64,000 nt of DNA from Candidatus Electrothrix scaldis (GTDB taxonomy: Bacteria; Desulfobacterota; Desulfobulbia; Desulfobulbales; Desulfobulbaceae): contig CP138355.1 in assembly GCA_033584155.1 (NCBI GenBank), positions 2,861,826 to 2,925,825 on the forward strand, read 5' to 3'. The notes under the pieces were generated by a model that did not search any database, was not told the DNA's origin, and saw nothing but the letters and a program-made list of their open reading frames with translations. Shown here piece after piece: positions 32,920-42,397 of this stretch; position 1 is the first letter of the stretch; every line of letters begins with the position of its first letter. The position numbers and the translations under genes are program-made.

Positions 32920-33057
32920 GTATGTTTTGTCAATACATGCTTGCATGTATCGGGATTACATCCCGGCATGTTCGGGGAATATATGCCAGCATGTATAGAC
33001 GGTACATCCTGGCATGTATTGGTGGTACATGCCAGGATGTTTCGTGAGGGTGACTGC
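32920..33057. repeat. Tandem array of 23-bp units with GCATGTA...TACAT palindromes
   Basis: Units start at 32920, 32943, 32966, 32989, 33012 and 33035, each 23 bp; the first and last are degenerate. The best has 8-bp arms GGCATGTA / TACATGCC around a 7-base centre (33011-33033). The array lies between the reductase gene and the convergent valS gene. Confidence 0.8.
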
Positions 33058-33094
33058 TTCGGAAGAAATCCGGCAGCTGAATCAAAAACGCACT

Positions 33095-35788
33095 TTATCC
33101 TAACTTCTCCATCCTCTCCCTCGACTCCTCATTCTTCGCCAAACGAGTCTTCAGTTCGTCCAACTTACCACGTTCTTTCTCCACCACATCTTCCGGGGCA
33201 TTATTAAGGAATTTTTCATTCCCCAGCTTGCCCTGTACCCGTTTGAGTTCCTGCTCAATTTTTTTGTAGTCACGGGCCAGTTTGTCCAACTCAGCCTCCA
33301 CATCAATCAAATCTTTGAGCGGAACAAAGACCTCGACGCCCGTTTCGGTGAGAATATGGCCAGCATCATCGGGGACGGTGCCTGTTTCCATGATGGTCAG
33401 AGATTCTGAGCGGGTCATAGAACAGAGCGAATTGTTAAAGGCGTTCAGTATATCACGCTTATCTGCATCAGCGCAGAGAATGGAGGCGTGGACCTTGGCT
33501 GAGGGATGGACATCTGCCTCAGAGCGAATGGTGCGGATAGCAGAGATCACATCCATCAGCAACTGCATGGACTGATCCGCCTCCGCATCCTGCCAGGCCC
33601 CATTGGTCTCAGGGAAATCTTCCAGCATGATGGTGCCGCGTTCGCCGGGCAGCTGGCTCCAGATTTCTTCGGTAACAAAGGGGCAGATGGGATGGAGCAT
33701 CTTGAGGATATTTTCCAGCACGCAGAGGAGTACGCCTCTGGCCTGATCACGTTTTGTTGCATCATCAGAGAACAGATCAGCCTTAATCCACTCCACATAC
33801 CAATCGCAGAACTCATGCCAGGTAAACTGGTAGATAGCTGAGGCGATCAGATTGAAATCATAGCCATCCAGAGCCTTGCGCACGTCACGGATGGTTGCGT
33901 CAGTACGGCTCAGGATCCAGCGGTGGGGCAGGGCGAGCTCAGTGGGCTTTTCTGCTGCCGCCATAATACCGGGTTTGCAGTCCTTGATGTGCATCTGGGC
34001 GAAGCGGGCCGCGTTCCACAGTTTATTGATAAAGCGGCGATAGCCGTCAATGCGCTCCTCGTCCATCTTGATCTCCCGGCCTTGGGCAGCAAAGGCGGTC
34101 AGGGTAAAGCGGAAGGCATCAGTACCGTACTGGGCAATCATATCCAGGGGGTCAATAACATTGCCGGTAGACTTGGACATCTTCTTGCCGTGCTTATCAC
34201 GCACCAAGGCATGCAGGTAGACATCGTGAAAGGGCACTTCATCCATAAAATGGAGGCCCATCATCATCATGCGGGCAACCCAGAAAAAGAGGATGTCAAA
34301 GCTGGTGATCAGCACTGAGGTCGGGTAGAACGTGGCGAGTTCCTTGGTTTGCTCAGGCCAGCCCAGGGTGGAAAAGGGCCAGAGGGCTGAGGAAAACCAG
34401 GTGTCCAGGACATCGGTTTCCTGCTCAAGATCCGAACTGCCGCAGATAAGACAGGCATCAGGAGTCTCCAGGGCCACCATCAGCTTGCCGCATTCCTTAC
34501 AGGTCCAGGCCGGGATGCGGTGTCCCCACCAGATCTGGCGAGAGATACACCAGTCGCGAATATTATCCATCCAGGAATAAAAGGTGTTGTACCAGGTATC
34601 CGGGTAGAGCTTAATCCGTTCCTCCCGGACGACCGCCACCGCCTTGTCAGCCAAGGGGCGCACCGAGACAAACCATTGCTTGGAGGTGGTGGGCTCGACC
34701 ACTGTGGCACAGCGGTAGCATTTTCCCACTGCATGATCGTAGTCTTCGATTTTGTCCAGGAAACCCATCTCGTCCAGATCTTTGATGATCTGCTCACGAC
34801 AGGCAAAGCGGTCCATCCCTGCGTATTTACCAGCCTGCTCATTCATGATGCCGTGGTCGTCCATGATCTTGATTCTCTCCAGATCATGACGCAGCCCGAT
34901 CTCATAGTCATCACGATCATGGGCAGGGGTAACCTTGAGGGCACCGGTTCCGAATTCCCGTTGTACATGATGATCTAAGACCACAGGAATGGTGCGATCA
35001 ACAATGGGCAGATGAATACCGATCTCCTGAAGCCCAGCATAGCGCTCATCATCAGGATGCACAGCCACAGCTGTATCGCCGAGCATGGTTTCCGGGCGGG
35101 TGGTAGCGATCACCACGGAGCCGGAACCATCGGCATAGGGATAGCGGAGATGGTAGAGTTTACCCTTAGTGGGATCATGTTCCACCTCATCATCCGCCAG
35201 GGCAGTATGACAACGGGGGCACCAGTTGACGATATAATCGCCCTTGTAGATTAGCCCTTCATCATAGAGACGAACAAAGACCTCGCGCACGGCTTTGGAT
35301 AAGCCCTCATCCATAGTGAAACGCTCACGGTCCCAGTCGCAGGAGGCACCCATGCGTTTGAGTTGGTTGATAATGGTACCGCCCTTGTCGGTCTTCCACT
35401 GCCAGACCCGTTCTATGAATTTGTCTCTACCCAGGTCATGACGGGTTTTCTTTTCAGTTGCCAGCTGACGTTCCACCACGTTTTGGGTGGCAATGCCTGC
35501 GTGGTCTGTACCTGGAACCCAGAGGGTATTATCTCCCTTCATCCGATGATAGCGGGTGAGTAGGTCCTGGAGGGTGTTGTTCAGGGCATGGCCGATATGG
35601 AGCACGCCGGTAACATTGGGTGGAGGGATAACAATGGAAAAGGCATCCTTGCCTTCCTCCATCTGGGCGCTGAAGGTTTTGTGTTCCAGCCAGTATTTGT
35701 ACCAGCGCTGTTCTACTTCTTCAAATTCGTAGGCCTTGGGAAGGTCGTATTTGCCTGAAGTATGTTCCGAGGTGTTATTTTCTGTCAT
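33095..35788 (-). CDS. valS: Valyl-tRNA synthetase
   Basis: This 897-aa class I synthetase charges tRNA-Val and edits mischarged Thr. It has the HIGH motif in PPPNVTGVLHIGHAL near residue 45 and a CP1 editing domain including TTRPETMLGDTAVAVHPDD near 230-250. Further on are the KMSKS motif GKKMSKSTGNVIDP near 535, an anticodon-binding domain and the C-terminal coiled-coil arm (about 820-897, rich in Lys and Glu). ATG 35786-35788 (MTENNTSEH) is preferred over an upstream in-frame start that would add 18 residues with no relation to the family. It converges on the polysaccharide cluster across the 23-bp array. Confidence 0.96.
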   Translation of the reverse strand: MTENNTSEHTSGKYDLPKAYEFEEVEQRWYKYWLEHKTFSAQMEEGKDAFSIVIPPPNVTGVLHIGHALNNTLQDLLTRYHRMKGDNTLWVPGTDHAGIATQNVVERQLATEKKTRHDLGRDKFIERVWQWKTDKGGTIINQLKRMGASCDWDRERFTMDEGLSKAVREVFVRLYDEGLIYKGDYIVNWCPRCHTALADDEVEHDPTKGKLYHLRYPYADGSGSVVIATTRPETMLGDTAVAVHPDDERYAGLQEIGIHLPIVDRTIPVVLDHHVQREFGTGALKVTPAHDRDDYEIGLRHDLERIKIMDDHGIMNEQAGKYAGMDRFACREQIIKDLDEMGFLDKIEDYDHAVGKCYRCATVVEPTTSKQWFVSVRPLADKAVAVVREERIKLYPDTWYNTFYSWMDNIRDWCISRQIWWGHRIPAWTCKECGKLMVALETPDACLICGSSDLEQETDVLDTWFSSALWPFSTLGWPEQTKELATFYPTSVLITSFDILFFWVARMMMMGLHFMDEVPFHDVYLHALVRDKHGKKMSKSTGNVIDPLDMIAQYGTDAFRFTLTAFAAQGREIKMDEERIDGYRRFINKLWNAARFAQMHIKDCKPGIMAAAEKPTELALPHRWILSRTDATIRDVRKALDGYDFNLIASAIYQFTWHEFCDWYVEWIKADLFSDDATKRDQARGVLLCVLENILKMLHPICPFVTEEIWSQLPGERGTIMLEDFPETNGAWQDAEADQSMQLLMDVISAIRTIRSEADVHPSAKVHASILCADADKRDILNAFNNSLCSMTRSESLTIMETGTVPDDAGHILTETGVEVFVPLKDLIDVEAELDKLARDYKKIEQELKRVQGKLGNEKFLNNAPEDVVEKERGKLDELKTRLAKNEESRERMEKLG

Positions 35789-36215
35789 AGTATCGATAAC
35801 AATATGTGAATAAAATAAGGGGAAATTGCTGATAATGTGCAATGTAAAGCGCCAGTATATAACAGCAGGAAGAAGGGTTCAAGGAATACTGGCAGGTGAG
35901 GGGCTTGGGAGTAGTGTTTTTTGGGTTACCTCGAATAATCGACTCTTGTACCGCTGCATATCGATAAATCAGCTCGGTACTCCAAATTGGTGTGTCGACT
36001 CATATCTGGTGGGTTGATAGTACGGACAGGATTTGATGTTTTTATTTTCGCAATATTACATATCGAATAAATCACTTTACGCAATGCTGGAGCATGTTAC
36101 AATGCTCGCGAATATAAAAATGATAAAGCTGGCTCTTTTTTATTGCGTGGTGTCAAAATCAAAGATAAGGAAGAGCGTATGATTGCGTACATTAAATTTA
36201 TAAGGAGAAAAAGCA
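35789..36215. other. Intergenic leader between valS and ilvC
   Basis: This 427-bp divergent region has no convincing gene. It holds a likely promoter for ilvC at 36076-36103 and about 110 bases of transcribed leader. No clear T-box or leader peptide was recognised. Confidence 0.4.
36076..36103 (+). promoter_or_regulatory. Possible promoter of ilvC
   Basis: TTTACG (36076-36081) and TACAAT (36098-36103) have 16-base spacing, about 112 bases before the ilvC start. This is assigned by motif only. Confidence 0.4.
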
Positions 36216-37685
36216 ATGGCGAATTATTTTAATACGCTGCCTCTGCGTTTGCAGTTGGACGAGCTGGGACGTTGTCGTTTTATGGACGCCTCAGAGTTCA
36301 ATGGCGTAGAGGCTTTGAAAGGCAAGAAGATTGTTATTGTTGGTTGCGGTGCCCAGGGCCTGAATCAGGGCCTGAATCTGCGTGATTCTGGCCTGGATGT
36401 TTCCTATACCCTGCGTGCGGCAGCAATTGAGGAGAAGCGTCAGTCCTGGAAAAATGCCACAGATAACGGTTTTAAGGTGGGCAGCTACGAGGAAATGCTC
36501 CCGGATGCCGATCTGGTTATCAACCTGACCCCGGACAAACAGCATTCCAACGTGATTGAGGCGGTTATGCCCTTCATGAAAAAAGGCTCCTGCCTGTCCT
36601 ATTCCCATGGTTTTAACATCGTTGAGGAAGGGATGCAGATCCGTGAGGATATCACAGTTGTTATGGTTGCACCGAAATCCCCTGGAACCGAGGTTCGCGA
36701 GGAGTACAAACGCGGCTTTGGTGTTCCTACCCTGCTGGCAGTTCATCGCGAGAACGATCCTCAGGGAATCGGCTGGGATGTTGCCAAGGCTTATGCCTGC
36801 GGTACTGGTGGTGATCGGGCTGGTTGCCTGGAGTCTTCCTTTGTTGCTGAGGTAAAATCTGACCTCATGGGTGAGCAGACCATCCTTTGCGGTATGCTGC
36901 AAACCGGCTCTTTGCTGTGCTTCGAGAAGATGGTTGAGCAGGGAATCGACGCAGCCTATGCTGTAAAATTCATCCAGCACGGCTGGGAAACCATCACCGA
37001 GGCCCTGAAGCATGGTGGTATCACCAATATGATGGATCGGCTTTCTAATCCGGCCAAGATCAAGGCCTTTGCTCTGTCCGAGGAGTTAAAGGAGATCATG
37101 GCACCGCTCTTCCATAAGCATATGGATGACATCATGTCTGGGCATTTTTCCACAACCATGATGGAAGACTGGGCTAATGACGATGCCAATCTCCTGAAAT
37201 GGCGCAAAGCGACCGGCGAAACTGAGTTCGAGAAGATTGATGCTGCGGATGTAGAGATTGCTGAGCAGGAGTACTTTGACAAGGGTATCCTGATGGTAGC
37301 TATGGTTAAAGCTGGTGTAGAGTTGGCCTTTGACACGATGGTGGCCTCCGGCATCAAAGAGGAATCAGCCTATTATGAGTCTCTGCATGAGCTGCCGCTG
37401 ATCGCTAACCTGATCACCCGCAAAAAGCTCTATGAGATGAACGTTGTTATCTCTGATACTGCTGAGTACGGCTGCTACCTGTTCAACCATGCTGCTTATC
37501 CTTTGTTGCAGGATTTCATGACCACTGTGGATACCGATGTTATCGGCAAGGGGCTGGACGTGAAGGATAATGGAGTTAACAACAAAGAGCTGATTGAGGT
37601 GAACGAGGCGATTCGTTACACCGGAGTGGAGATCATCGGTGAGGAACTGCGCTCCTATATGGGTGCGATGAAGCCGATTATCTAA
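36216..37685 (+). CDS. ilvC: Ketol-acid reductoisomerase, class II
   Basis: This 489-aa enzyme converts acetolactate or acetohydroxybutyrate to the dihydroxy acid in branched-chain amino-acid synthesis, using NADPH and Mg. The length marks the long class II form, as in Escherichia coli. It has the N-terminal Rossmann motif [30 protein letters not shown], and two copies of the KARI C domain hold the metal-binding acids (such as [15 protein letters not shown]). The ribosome-binding site is AAGGAG. It stands alone, with a GC-rich hairpin after the stop. The ThDP enzyme at 1860-3563 could supply its substrate but is not linked to it. Confidence 0.96.
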   Translation: MANYFNTLPLRLQLDELGRCRFMDASEFNGVEALKGKKIVIVGCGAQGLNQGLNLRDSGLDVSYTLRAAAIEEKRQSWKNATDNGFKVGSYEEMLPDADLVINLTPDKQHSNVIEAVMPFMKKGSCLSYSHGFNIVEEGMQIREDITVVMVAPKSPGTEVREEYKRGFGVPTLLAVHRENDPQGIGWDVAKAYACGTGGDRAGCLESSFVAEVKSDLMGEQTILCGMLQTGSLLCFEKMVEQGIDAAYAVKFIQHGWETITEALKHGGITNMMDRLSNPAKIKAFALSEELKEIMAPLFHKHMDDIMSGHFSTTMMEDWANDDANLLKWRKATGETEFEKIDAADVEIAEQEYFDKGILMVAMVKAGVELAFDTMVASGIKEESAYYESLHELPLIANLITRKKLYEMNVVISDTAEYGCYLFNHAAYPLLQDFMTTVDTDVIGKGLDVKDNGVNNKELIEVNEAIRYTGVEIIGEELRSYMGAMKPII

Positions 37686-37701
37686 CGCCAGGTAAGTGTA
37701 T

Positions 37702-37733
37702 GGGGGGCCTGTTCCATCGGCTCCCCCTGTTTA
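37702..37733 (+). terminator. Hairpin after ilvC
   Basis: GGGGGGCC and GGCTCCCCC pair with one bulge around a 9-base loop, followed by TGTTT. It could serve ilvC and, less well, the convergent metallophosphoesterase gene. Confidence 0.55.
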
Positions 37734-37758
37734 AGTTATACGCTACTGCGTAAGTAAT

Positions 37759-38577
37759 CTATTCATAGAAGTTTCCATCAATATCATTTTTGGGGTCTGT
37801 TGAGAGATCAATGACCATATGAGGAGGTCTTTTACCGTCTTTTCCAGTCGAAGCTCCGCCATCGTATATTCGAGGTATTTTTCTCCTACCATGAAACGTT
37901 TTTTCGCGATGAGTATGGCCGAAGAGCAGAAGGTCGATCTTTCCCTTAAGAATTTTTTTTAATTGAGTTCTGTCTTGTAGATGATGCCCTGTTGGGGGAA
38001 TAAGATAATAGAAGGGTCTATGATGCAAGTAGACAACAACTTTTTGTGCAGTAGTTACCTTCGGATTGCTTGTGAGCATTTTTTCTAATTCGTTAAGCTG
38101 TTTTTTCCCAAGGCTACCAGCTGCGAATCGGGAGTCCTTCTCCTCAACAGATATTACTTCATCAGATTGGGATATTACTCTTGTCATTTCTCCTTCCATT
38201 GAATTGAGACCTATAAAGGCAATTTCATCAATTCTGTCTAGAATAGGGTACTTAATGGATTCATTCCCTAGAAAAGTTTTGTTGAATAGTCCTACATATT
38301 CTTTTTCCTGATGATTTCCAGTTCCATAATCATGATTACCTGGTACGATAAGTATATTATTGAATCCTGACTGTTTAAGCTCATCAATATACTCCTTAGC
38401 CTGCATGTATGTACTCAAGCTATCATCTACTTTATCTACCAAGTCTCCAGTGATAACTATTATGTAGTCACTTGCAGGTGTTGCTTTTTCCTTTATGTTT
38501 GCGACGATATTTTTCATAACTTGATCGCATTCATCTATTCCGATATGCAAATCAGTGAGGTGTATTATTTTTTTCAT
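37759..38577 (-). CDS. Calcineurin-like metallophosphoesterase
   Basis: This 272-aa cytoplasmic phosphoesterase has the full metal-site set: Asp 9 and His 11 in TDLHIG, Asp in VITGDLVDK near residue 46, GNHDYG near 83, His in YLHHRPF near 190 and GHTHREK near 222. The order and spacing resemble cAMP phosphodiesterase CpdA and related class III enzymes, but the substrate could also be another nucleotide or a phosphodiester lipid. It stands alone, convergent with ilvC, and is of lower GC than its neighbours. Confidence 0.85.
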   Translation of the reverse strand: MKKIIHLTDLHIGIDECDQVMKNIVANIKEKATPASDYIIVITGDLVDKVDDSLSTYMQAKEYIDELKQSGFNNILIVPGNHDYGTGNHQEKEYVGLFNKTFLGNESIKYPILDRIDEIAFIGLNSMEGEMTRVISQSDEVISVEEKDSRFAAGSLGKKQLNELEKMLTSNPKVTTAQKVVVYLHHRPFYYLIPPTGHHLQDRTQLKKILKGKIDLLLFGHTHREKTFHGRRKIPRIYDGGASTGKDGKRPPHMVIDLSTDPKNDIDGNFYE

Positions 38578-38766
38578 ACTGTGTCCCTCCTGTTTTTATG
38601 TGATTTTGTTGATATCTATTACTTTGTAATTTATGTTATCATTTAAAGGGGGAGTTTAAAAGAGAAATTGGTGTTGAAGTGTATGAAATGTTTAAAAGGC
38701 AGGAAGGGTGGGGAATATGGGAAGCAGTAGAATACTGCTTCCCTTGAGGCGTAAGGCGATTTTTAC

Positions 38767-38937
38767 TCAATCGTAGATAATGCAGGTGTAGCGCGCAAGT
38801 TGCTCTTCGGTTTCAGCGTCCAGGTCCGTAGCCACCTCATGAATCTGATACTCCTGCTGGCAGTCGCGACATTGCAGGCGGATGCGACGACATTGCCGCT
38901 TCACTTCCAATTTGCCCTGACATTTTTTACATTGCAT
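38767..38937 (-). CDS. Small zinc-ribbon protein with paired CXXC motifs
   Basis: This 56-aa protein has CKKC near residue 3 and CRDC near 24, the arrangement of a small zinc ribbon. An acidic tail (DLDAETEEQLARYTCIIYD) follows. ATG 38935-38937 has an AAGGAG ribosome-binding site and is preferred over a GTG or other start that would run into pyrE. It lies 19 bases after pyrE, so it is probably the last gene of the NUDIX-pyrE unit. Function unknown; such proteins often bind metal or nucleic acid. Confidence 0.65.
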   Translation of the reverse strand: MQCKKCQGKLEVKRQCRRIRLQCRDCQQEYQIHEVATDLDAETEEQLARYTCIIYD

Positions 38938-38956
38938 AGTGGAACTCCTTCCGAGA

Positions 38957-39517
38957 TCAACCAATAAGCTCTGTTCTGGTGAAAATGGATTTTAAAGGAT
39001 AGCCAGCCTGAGCAAGGACCTCTGCGCCGCCTTCCTCCCGATCAACCACTGTAACAACCAGGCCTACCTTGAATCCTTCGTTTTCCACGCGCTCAATAAC
39101 CTTAATCAGGGTGCCGCCTGTGGTGACAACATCTTCGACCAATGCAACATAGCTGCCCGGCTCCAGATTTTTCTTGCCTTCGATGTAGTTGCCTGTACCA
39201 TGCCCCTTGGCTTCTTTGCGGACAATAAAGGCCGGGATGGGATTGCCATCCAGATGGCTGACAACAGATACAGCGGTCACCAGGGGATCTGCTCCCAAGG
39301 TCATGCCACCCACGCTGCTGATTTTCTCAGGAGCATCCTTAATCAGTTCAAAGAGGAGACGTCCGCAGAGGTAGCCGCCTTCTGCATCCAAGGTGGTCTG
39401 CTTGCCGTCTATATAGAAATCTGAGGTCTTGCCTGAGGTCAGGGTGAAGGTGCCTTCGCGATATGATTTTTCCAGGAGTAATTCCTTGAGTCGTTGTCGT
39501 TCTTCTACTGTATTCAT
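38957..39517 (-). CDS. pyrE: Orotate phosphoribosyltransferase
   Basis: This 186-aa enzyme joins orotate to PRPP to give OMP in pyrimidine synthesis. The PRPP-binding motif YVALVEDVVTTGGTLIKV is near residues 120-137, and the N-terminal GTFTLTSGKTSDFYIDGKQTTLD is typical of PyrE. Length is normal for the bacterial form. It lies between the NUDIX gene and the small zinc-ribbon gene on the same strand, about 97 bases after the former. Confidence 0.95.
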   Translation of the reverse strand: MNTVEERQRLKELLLEKSYREGTFTLTSGKTSDFYIDGKQTTLDAEGGYLCGRLLFELIKDAPEKISSVGGMTLGADPLVTAVSVVSHLDGNPIPAFIVRKEAKGHGTGNYIEGKKNLEPGSYVALVEDVVTTGGTLIKVIERVENEGFKVGLVVTVVDREEGGAEVLAQAGYPLKSIFTRTELIG

Positions 39518-39613
39518 GTCCTATTTCGCTGTTTTTTATGAGTTTTTATATCGATCATCTATAGTGTTGCCGCAGAGGAAAGATAACCTGCTGATCATAG
39601 CCCTTGCAAATCC

Positions 39614-40039
39614 CTACTGTTCCGTCAGGGAGGCAGCTGCTTCCTCTGCCACACTGTGAAAAAAGGGAGGGAGCCTGTCTTTAAGCTGGGACAGAGGGAC
39701 CCATGCCCTGGTTCTGTCAGTTTCCCAGGTCTCTTTTTCTGCAGATACTGTGGCGAGAAAGAAGATGAAATGGTCTGTTTTTTTGCCATTATCTGCTTCG
39801 ATAGGAGCCAGCTTCTTGCCGATCTCCACACTGTAACCAGACTCTTCTTCGCATTCCCGGGCCGCTGCAATTTCCGGTGTTTCACCGGGATCAATGCCGC
39901 CCACCGGAAATACCCAGGTTCCTGGAACCTTACGGGCTGTGACCAGAAGGACGAGAGGCTCTTCCTCGTTCTCTGTTTGTTTATAGGCAACAACGCCTGC
40001 TTTTTTGCGTACGCTTTTTTTATCCTGCTTGCTCATCAT
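39614..40039 (-). CDS. NUDIX hydrolase, diadenosine-polyphosphate type
   Basis: This 141-aa protein has a complete Nudix box at about residues 47-69 (GGIDPGETPEIAAARECEEESGY), with the RE and EE acids for metal binding. The N-terminal basic stretch followed by AGVVAYK and the ending AWVPLSQLKDRL resemble diphosphoinositol or diadenosine-polyphosphate hydrolases. It cleaves a nucleoside diphosphate linked to another group; the substrate is not evident. It is likely the first gene of a unit with pyrE. Confidence 0.88.
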   Translation of the reverse strand: MMSKQDKKSVRKKAGVVAYKQTENEEEPLVLLVTARKVPGTWVFPVGGIDPGETPEIAAARECEEESGYSVEIGKKLAPIEADNGKKTDHFIFFLATVSAEKETWETDRTRAWVPLSQLKDRLPPFFHSVAEEAAASLTEQ

Positions 40040-40404
40040 TGCACGTTATGCTGTCCGGCTATGATTTCTGTTGCTTTATACGGGTCATAGAACCGGTTTG
40101 AAAGGTTTGTCATCGTCAAACTTTGTATCGAACTCTGGCAAAGGGAGGGATCTGCGCTACGTTCAATTTCCCTGCTTGGTATTGAAAAAACGACATCCTC
40201 AGAAAGGATCCGCTTTACGGAAAAACAAAATACTTCCTTTGCCACAGCCTGTAAATATTTTACCGGTTCTTTTCCGGTATTTTTTCTATATCCTTTATCG
40301 ACTGGATATGATATTCTTTTTTTATTGTTGCTCGGCCTTGCATGTATTCCAAGGAATATTCCGAGCCTATGAATCGTTTTCTTTTGTTCATTAGTAATTC
40401 CATT

Positions 40405-40420
40405 TCGGCCTTCGGGCCGA
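40405..40420 (+). promoter_or_regulatory. UUCG-capped hairpin in the glmS leader
   Basis: TCGGCC-TTCG-GGCCGA is a perfect 6-bp stem with a very stable UUCG tetraloop. No T-run follows on either strand, so it is probably not a simple terminator. It could shape or stabilise the glmS leader RNA. Confidence 0.45.
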
Positions 40421-40431
40421 GAGAACCAAAT

Positions 40432-40470
40432 ATGAAAGTATGTCTGGTCGGTTTCACCGACCACTTTCAT
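40432..40470 (+). promoter_or_regulatory. Long hairpin close to the glmS start
   Basis: ATGAAAG (40432-40438) pairs with CTTTCAT (40464-40470), and TGGTCGG (40445-40451) pairs with CCGACCA (40457-40463) around a TTTCA loop. A 6-base bulge lies on the left side only. It ends 14 bases before the ribosome-binding site of glmS. The sequence does not fit the known glmS ribozyme core. Confidence 0.5.
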
Positions 40471-40493
40471 ATAAAAATTACATTGGAGATGCC

Positions 40494-42332
40494 ATGTGTG
40501 GGATAGTCGGTTATACCGGGAATAGAAAGGTCATCCCTGTATTACTGGAAGGATTGCGCCGTTTGGAGTATCGGGGATATGATTCTGCCGGTCTTGTGTA
40601 TCAGCACCAGGATGCATTGGTGAAATTTCGGGCTGCCGGAAAATTGGTGAACCTGGAGCAGGTGCTTGATGAATATATCGGTGCAGACGCCCATACCGGA
40701 CTTGGCCATACCCGTTGGGCGACCCACGGCGCCCCTACTGAGGATAATGCCCATCCCCATTCTGATTGTACAGGTGAACTGGTGGTGGTGCATAATGGTA
40801 TTGTAGAGAATTATGGAAAACTCAAGCAGGAACTTCTTGCAGACGGGCATCGTTTTTCCTCAGACACCGATACAGAAGTACTTGCTCATCTGATTGAAAA
40901 GTATCTGGAAGATGACTTGGTGGATGCTGTGCGCAAGGCCCTGGCCCGTGTTGATGGCTCCTATGCCCTGGGCGTGATGTGGCTCAAGGATCCAGATCGC
41001 CTGGTGGCTGCGCGTAACCAGAGTCCTTTGGTTATGGGCGTGGATGCAGAGGCCTGCTATCTGGCTTCGGATATTCCGGCCTTGTTGCCTTATACCAAGG
41101 ATGTCATTTTTCTTGATGATCACGAGTTGGCGGTCCTGGAAAAGGGTTCCTACACCATCATGGGTATCGAAAGCGGGCAAGAAATAAGCAAGCAGGTCAA
41201 GACCATTGACTGGAATGCAGCAATGGCTGAAAAGGCCGGTTATAAGCATTTCATGCTTAAGGAGATCTTTGAGCAGCCTCAGGCAATCCTGAACACGGTG
41301 AGCGGTAGGATTATCCCAGATACTGGGGATGTTGACCTGCCGGAGATCGGTCTTTCTGATGAGGAATTACGAAACATCGAACGCATCGCCTTGGTAGCCT
41401 GTGGAACGTCCTGGCATGCCGCCCTGGTGGCAAAATACTGGATTGAAAAATGGGCTGGAATCCCCGTGGATGTGGATATTGCCTCGGAATTTCGTTATCG
41501 CCGCCTCCTTCTCAATGAGCGGGTCTTGACCGTTTCTATTTCGCAGTCCGGGGAGACCGCTGATACTTTGGCTGGTATCCGTCTGGCTGCTTCACTGGGC
41601 TCCAGAGTAGTGACCATCTGTAATGTGGTCGGCTCCACCATGACCAGGGAGGCAGACGGTGTGATCTACACCCATGCTGGTCCTGAGATCGGGGTGGCCT
41701 CCACCAAGGCCTTTACCAGTCAGCTTTCCGCTTTGTTCCTCTTCACCCTCTATCTGGCACAGGTCCGTAAAACCATTGACCAGGATACGCTCAAGGAACT
41801 GGGTGCTGCCCTTGTAGAGATAGCTGCCGTGATTGACACAACCCTGCCGGTCATGCAGGGGCAGATCCGGGAGATGATTGAGGGTTATTATGATGCCAAG
41901 GATTTTCTTTTTGTCGGGCGGGGACTGAATTTTCCCATTGCCCTGGAAGGTGCCTTGAAACTCAAGGAGATTTCCTATATCCATGCTGAGGGCTATGCTG
42001 CTGGTGAGCTTAAGCACGGCCCCATTGCCCTGATTGATCGAGATATGCCGGTCATGGCTTTGGTGCCCCAGGATGCTGTTTATCAAAAGTCTATTTCCAA
42101 TGTTGAGGAAATTCGGGCTCGCCAGGGACGCTTGCTCCTGATCGGCACAGAAGGGGACGAGCATCTTGCTGAATTAACAGATGATATACTCTATCTGCCC
42201 AAAGTCCATGAGGAGCTCAATCCTTTGCTCTACACCATCCCGGCCCAGCTGCTTTCCTACGAAATAGCCAATCGCCGTGGTTGTGATGTGGATCAGCCGA
42301 GGAATTTGGCCAAGAGTGTGACAGTGGAATAA
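40494..42332 (+). CDS. glmS: Glutamine--fructose-6-phosphate aminotransferase
   Basis: This 612-aa enzyme makes glucosamine-6-phosphate for cell-wall and lipopolysaccharide synthesis. The N-terminal class II glutaminase starts MCGIVGYTGN, so Cys 1 of the mature protein is the nucleophile. The two C-terminal SIS domains include VSISQSGETADTLAGI near residue 350 and the ending LAKSVTVE. ATG 40494 with a GGAG ribosome-binding site is fixed by the need for an N-terminal Cys after Met removal. The leader contains two hairpins that may control it. Confidence 0.97.
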   Translation: MCGIVGYTGNRKVIPVLLEGLRRLEYRGYDSAGLVYQHQDALVKFRAAGKLVNLEQVLDEYIGADAHTGLGHTRWATHGAPTEDNAHPHSDCTGELVVVHNGIVENYGKLKQELLADGHRFSSDTDTEVLAHLIEKYLEDDLVDAVRKALARVDGSYALGVMWLKDPDRLVAARNQSPLVMGVDAEACYLASDIPALLPYTKDVIFLDDHELAVLEKGSYTIMGIESGQEISKQVKTIDWNAAMAEKAGYKHFMLKEIFEQPQAILNTVSGRIIPDTGDVDLPEIGLSDEELRNIERIALVACGTSWHAALVAKYWIEKWAGIPVDVDIASEFRYRRLLLNERVLTVSISQSGETADTLAGIRLAASLGSRVVTICNVVGSTMTREADGVIYTHAGPEIGVASTKAFTSQLSALFLFTLYLAQVRKTIDQDTLKELGAALVEIAAVIDTTLPVMQGQIREMIEGYYDAKDFLFVGRGLNFPIALEGALKLKEISYIHAEGYAAGELKHGPIALIDRDMPVMALVPQDAVYQKSISNVEEIRARQGRLLLIGTEGDEHLAELTDDILYLPKVHEELNPLLYTIPAQLLSYEIANRRGCDVDQPRNLAKSVTVE

Positions 42333-42397
42333 GATATGGCTGAGGCAGCCTGCCGTAGTCAGATCAGGCTGCCCGGTGGGTTGCTTGTTGAGGAACT

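Larger units (their letters stand above)
40040..40493. other. Long glmS leader with two hairpins
   Basis: This 454-bp region lies between the NUDIX gene and glmS, transcribed away from each other. No recognised gene is present. A 144-codon minus-strand frame in it matches nothing familiar. It holds two strong inverted repeats at 40405-40420 and 40432-40470. Confidence 0.5.

Noticed and set aside
40036-40470. 144-codon minus-strand frame overlapping the NUDIX gene by four bases
   Set aside because: The sequence has no recognisable domain, no ribosome-binding site stands out, and its start lies inside the glmS leader hairpin. It is probably a chance frame.
40405-40493. glmS ribozyme upstream of glmS
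   Set aside because: The visible hairpins do not match the conserved core of the known self-cleaving glmS leader, and this element is mainly known from Gram-positive bacteria.
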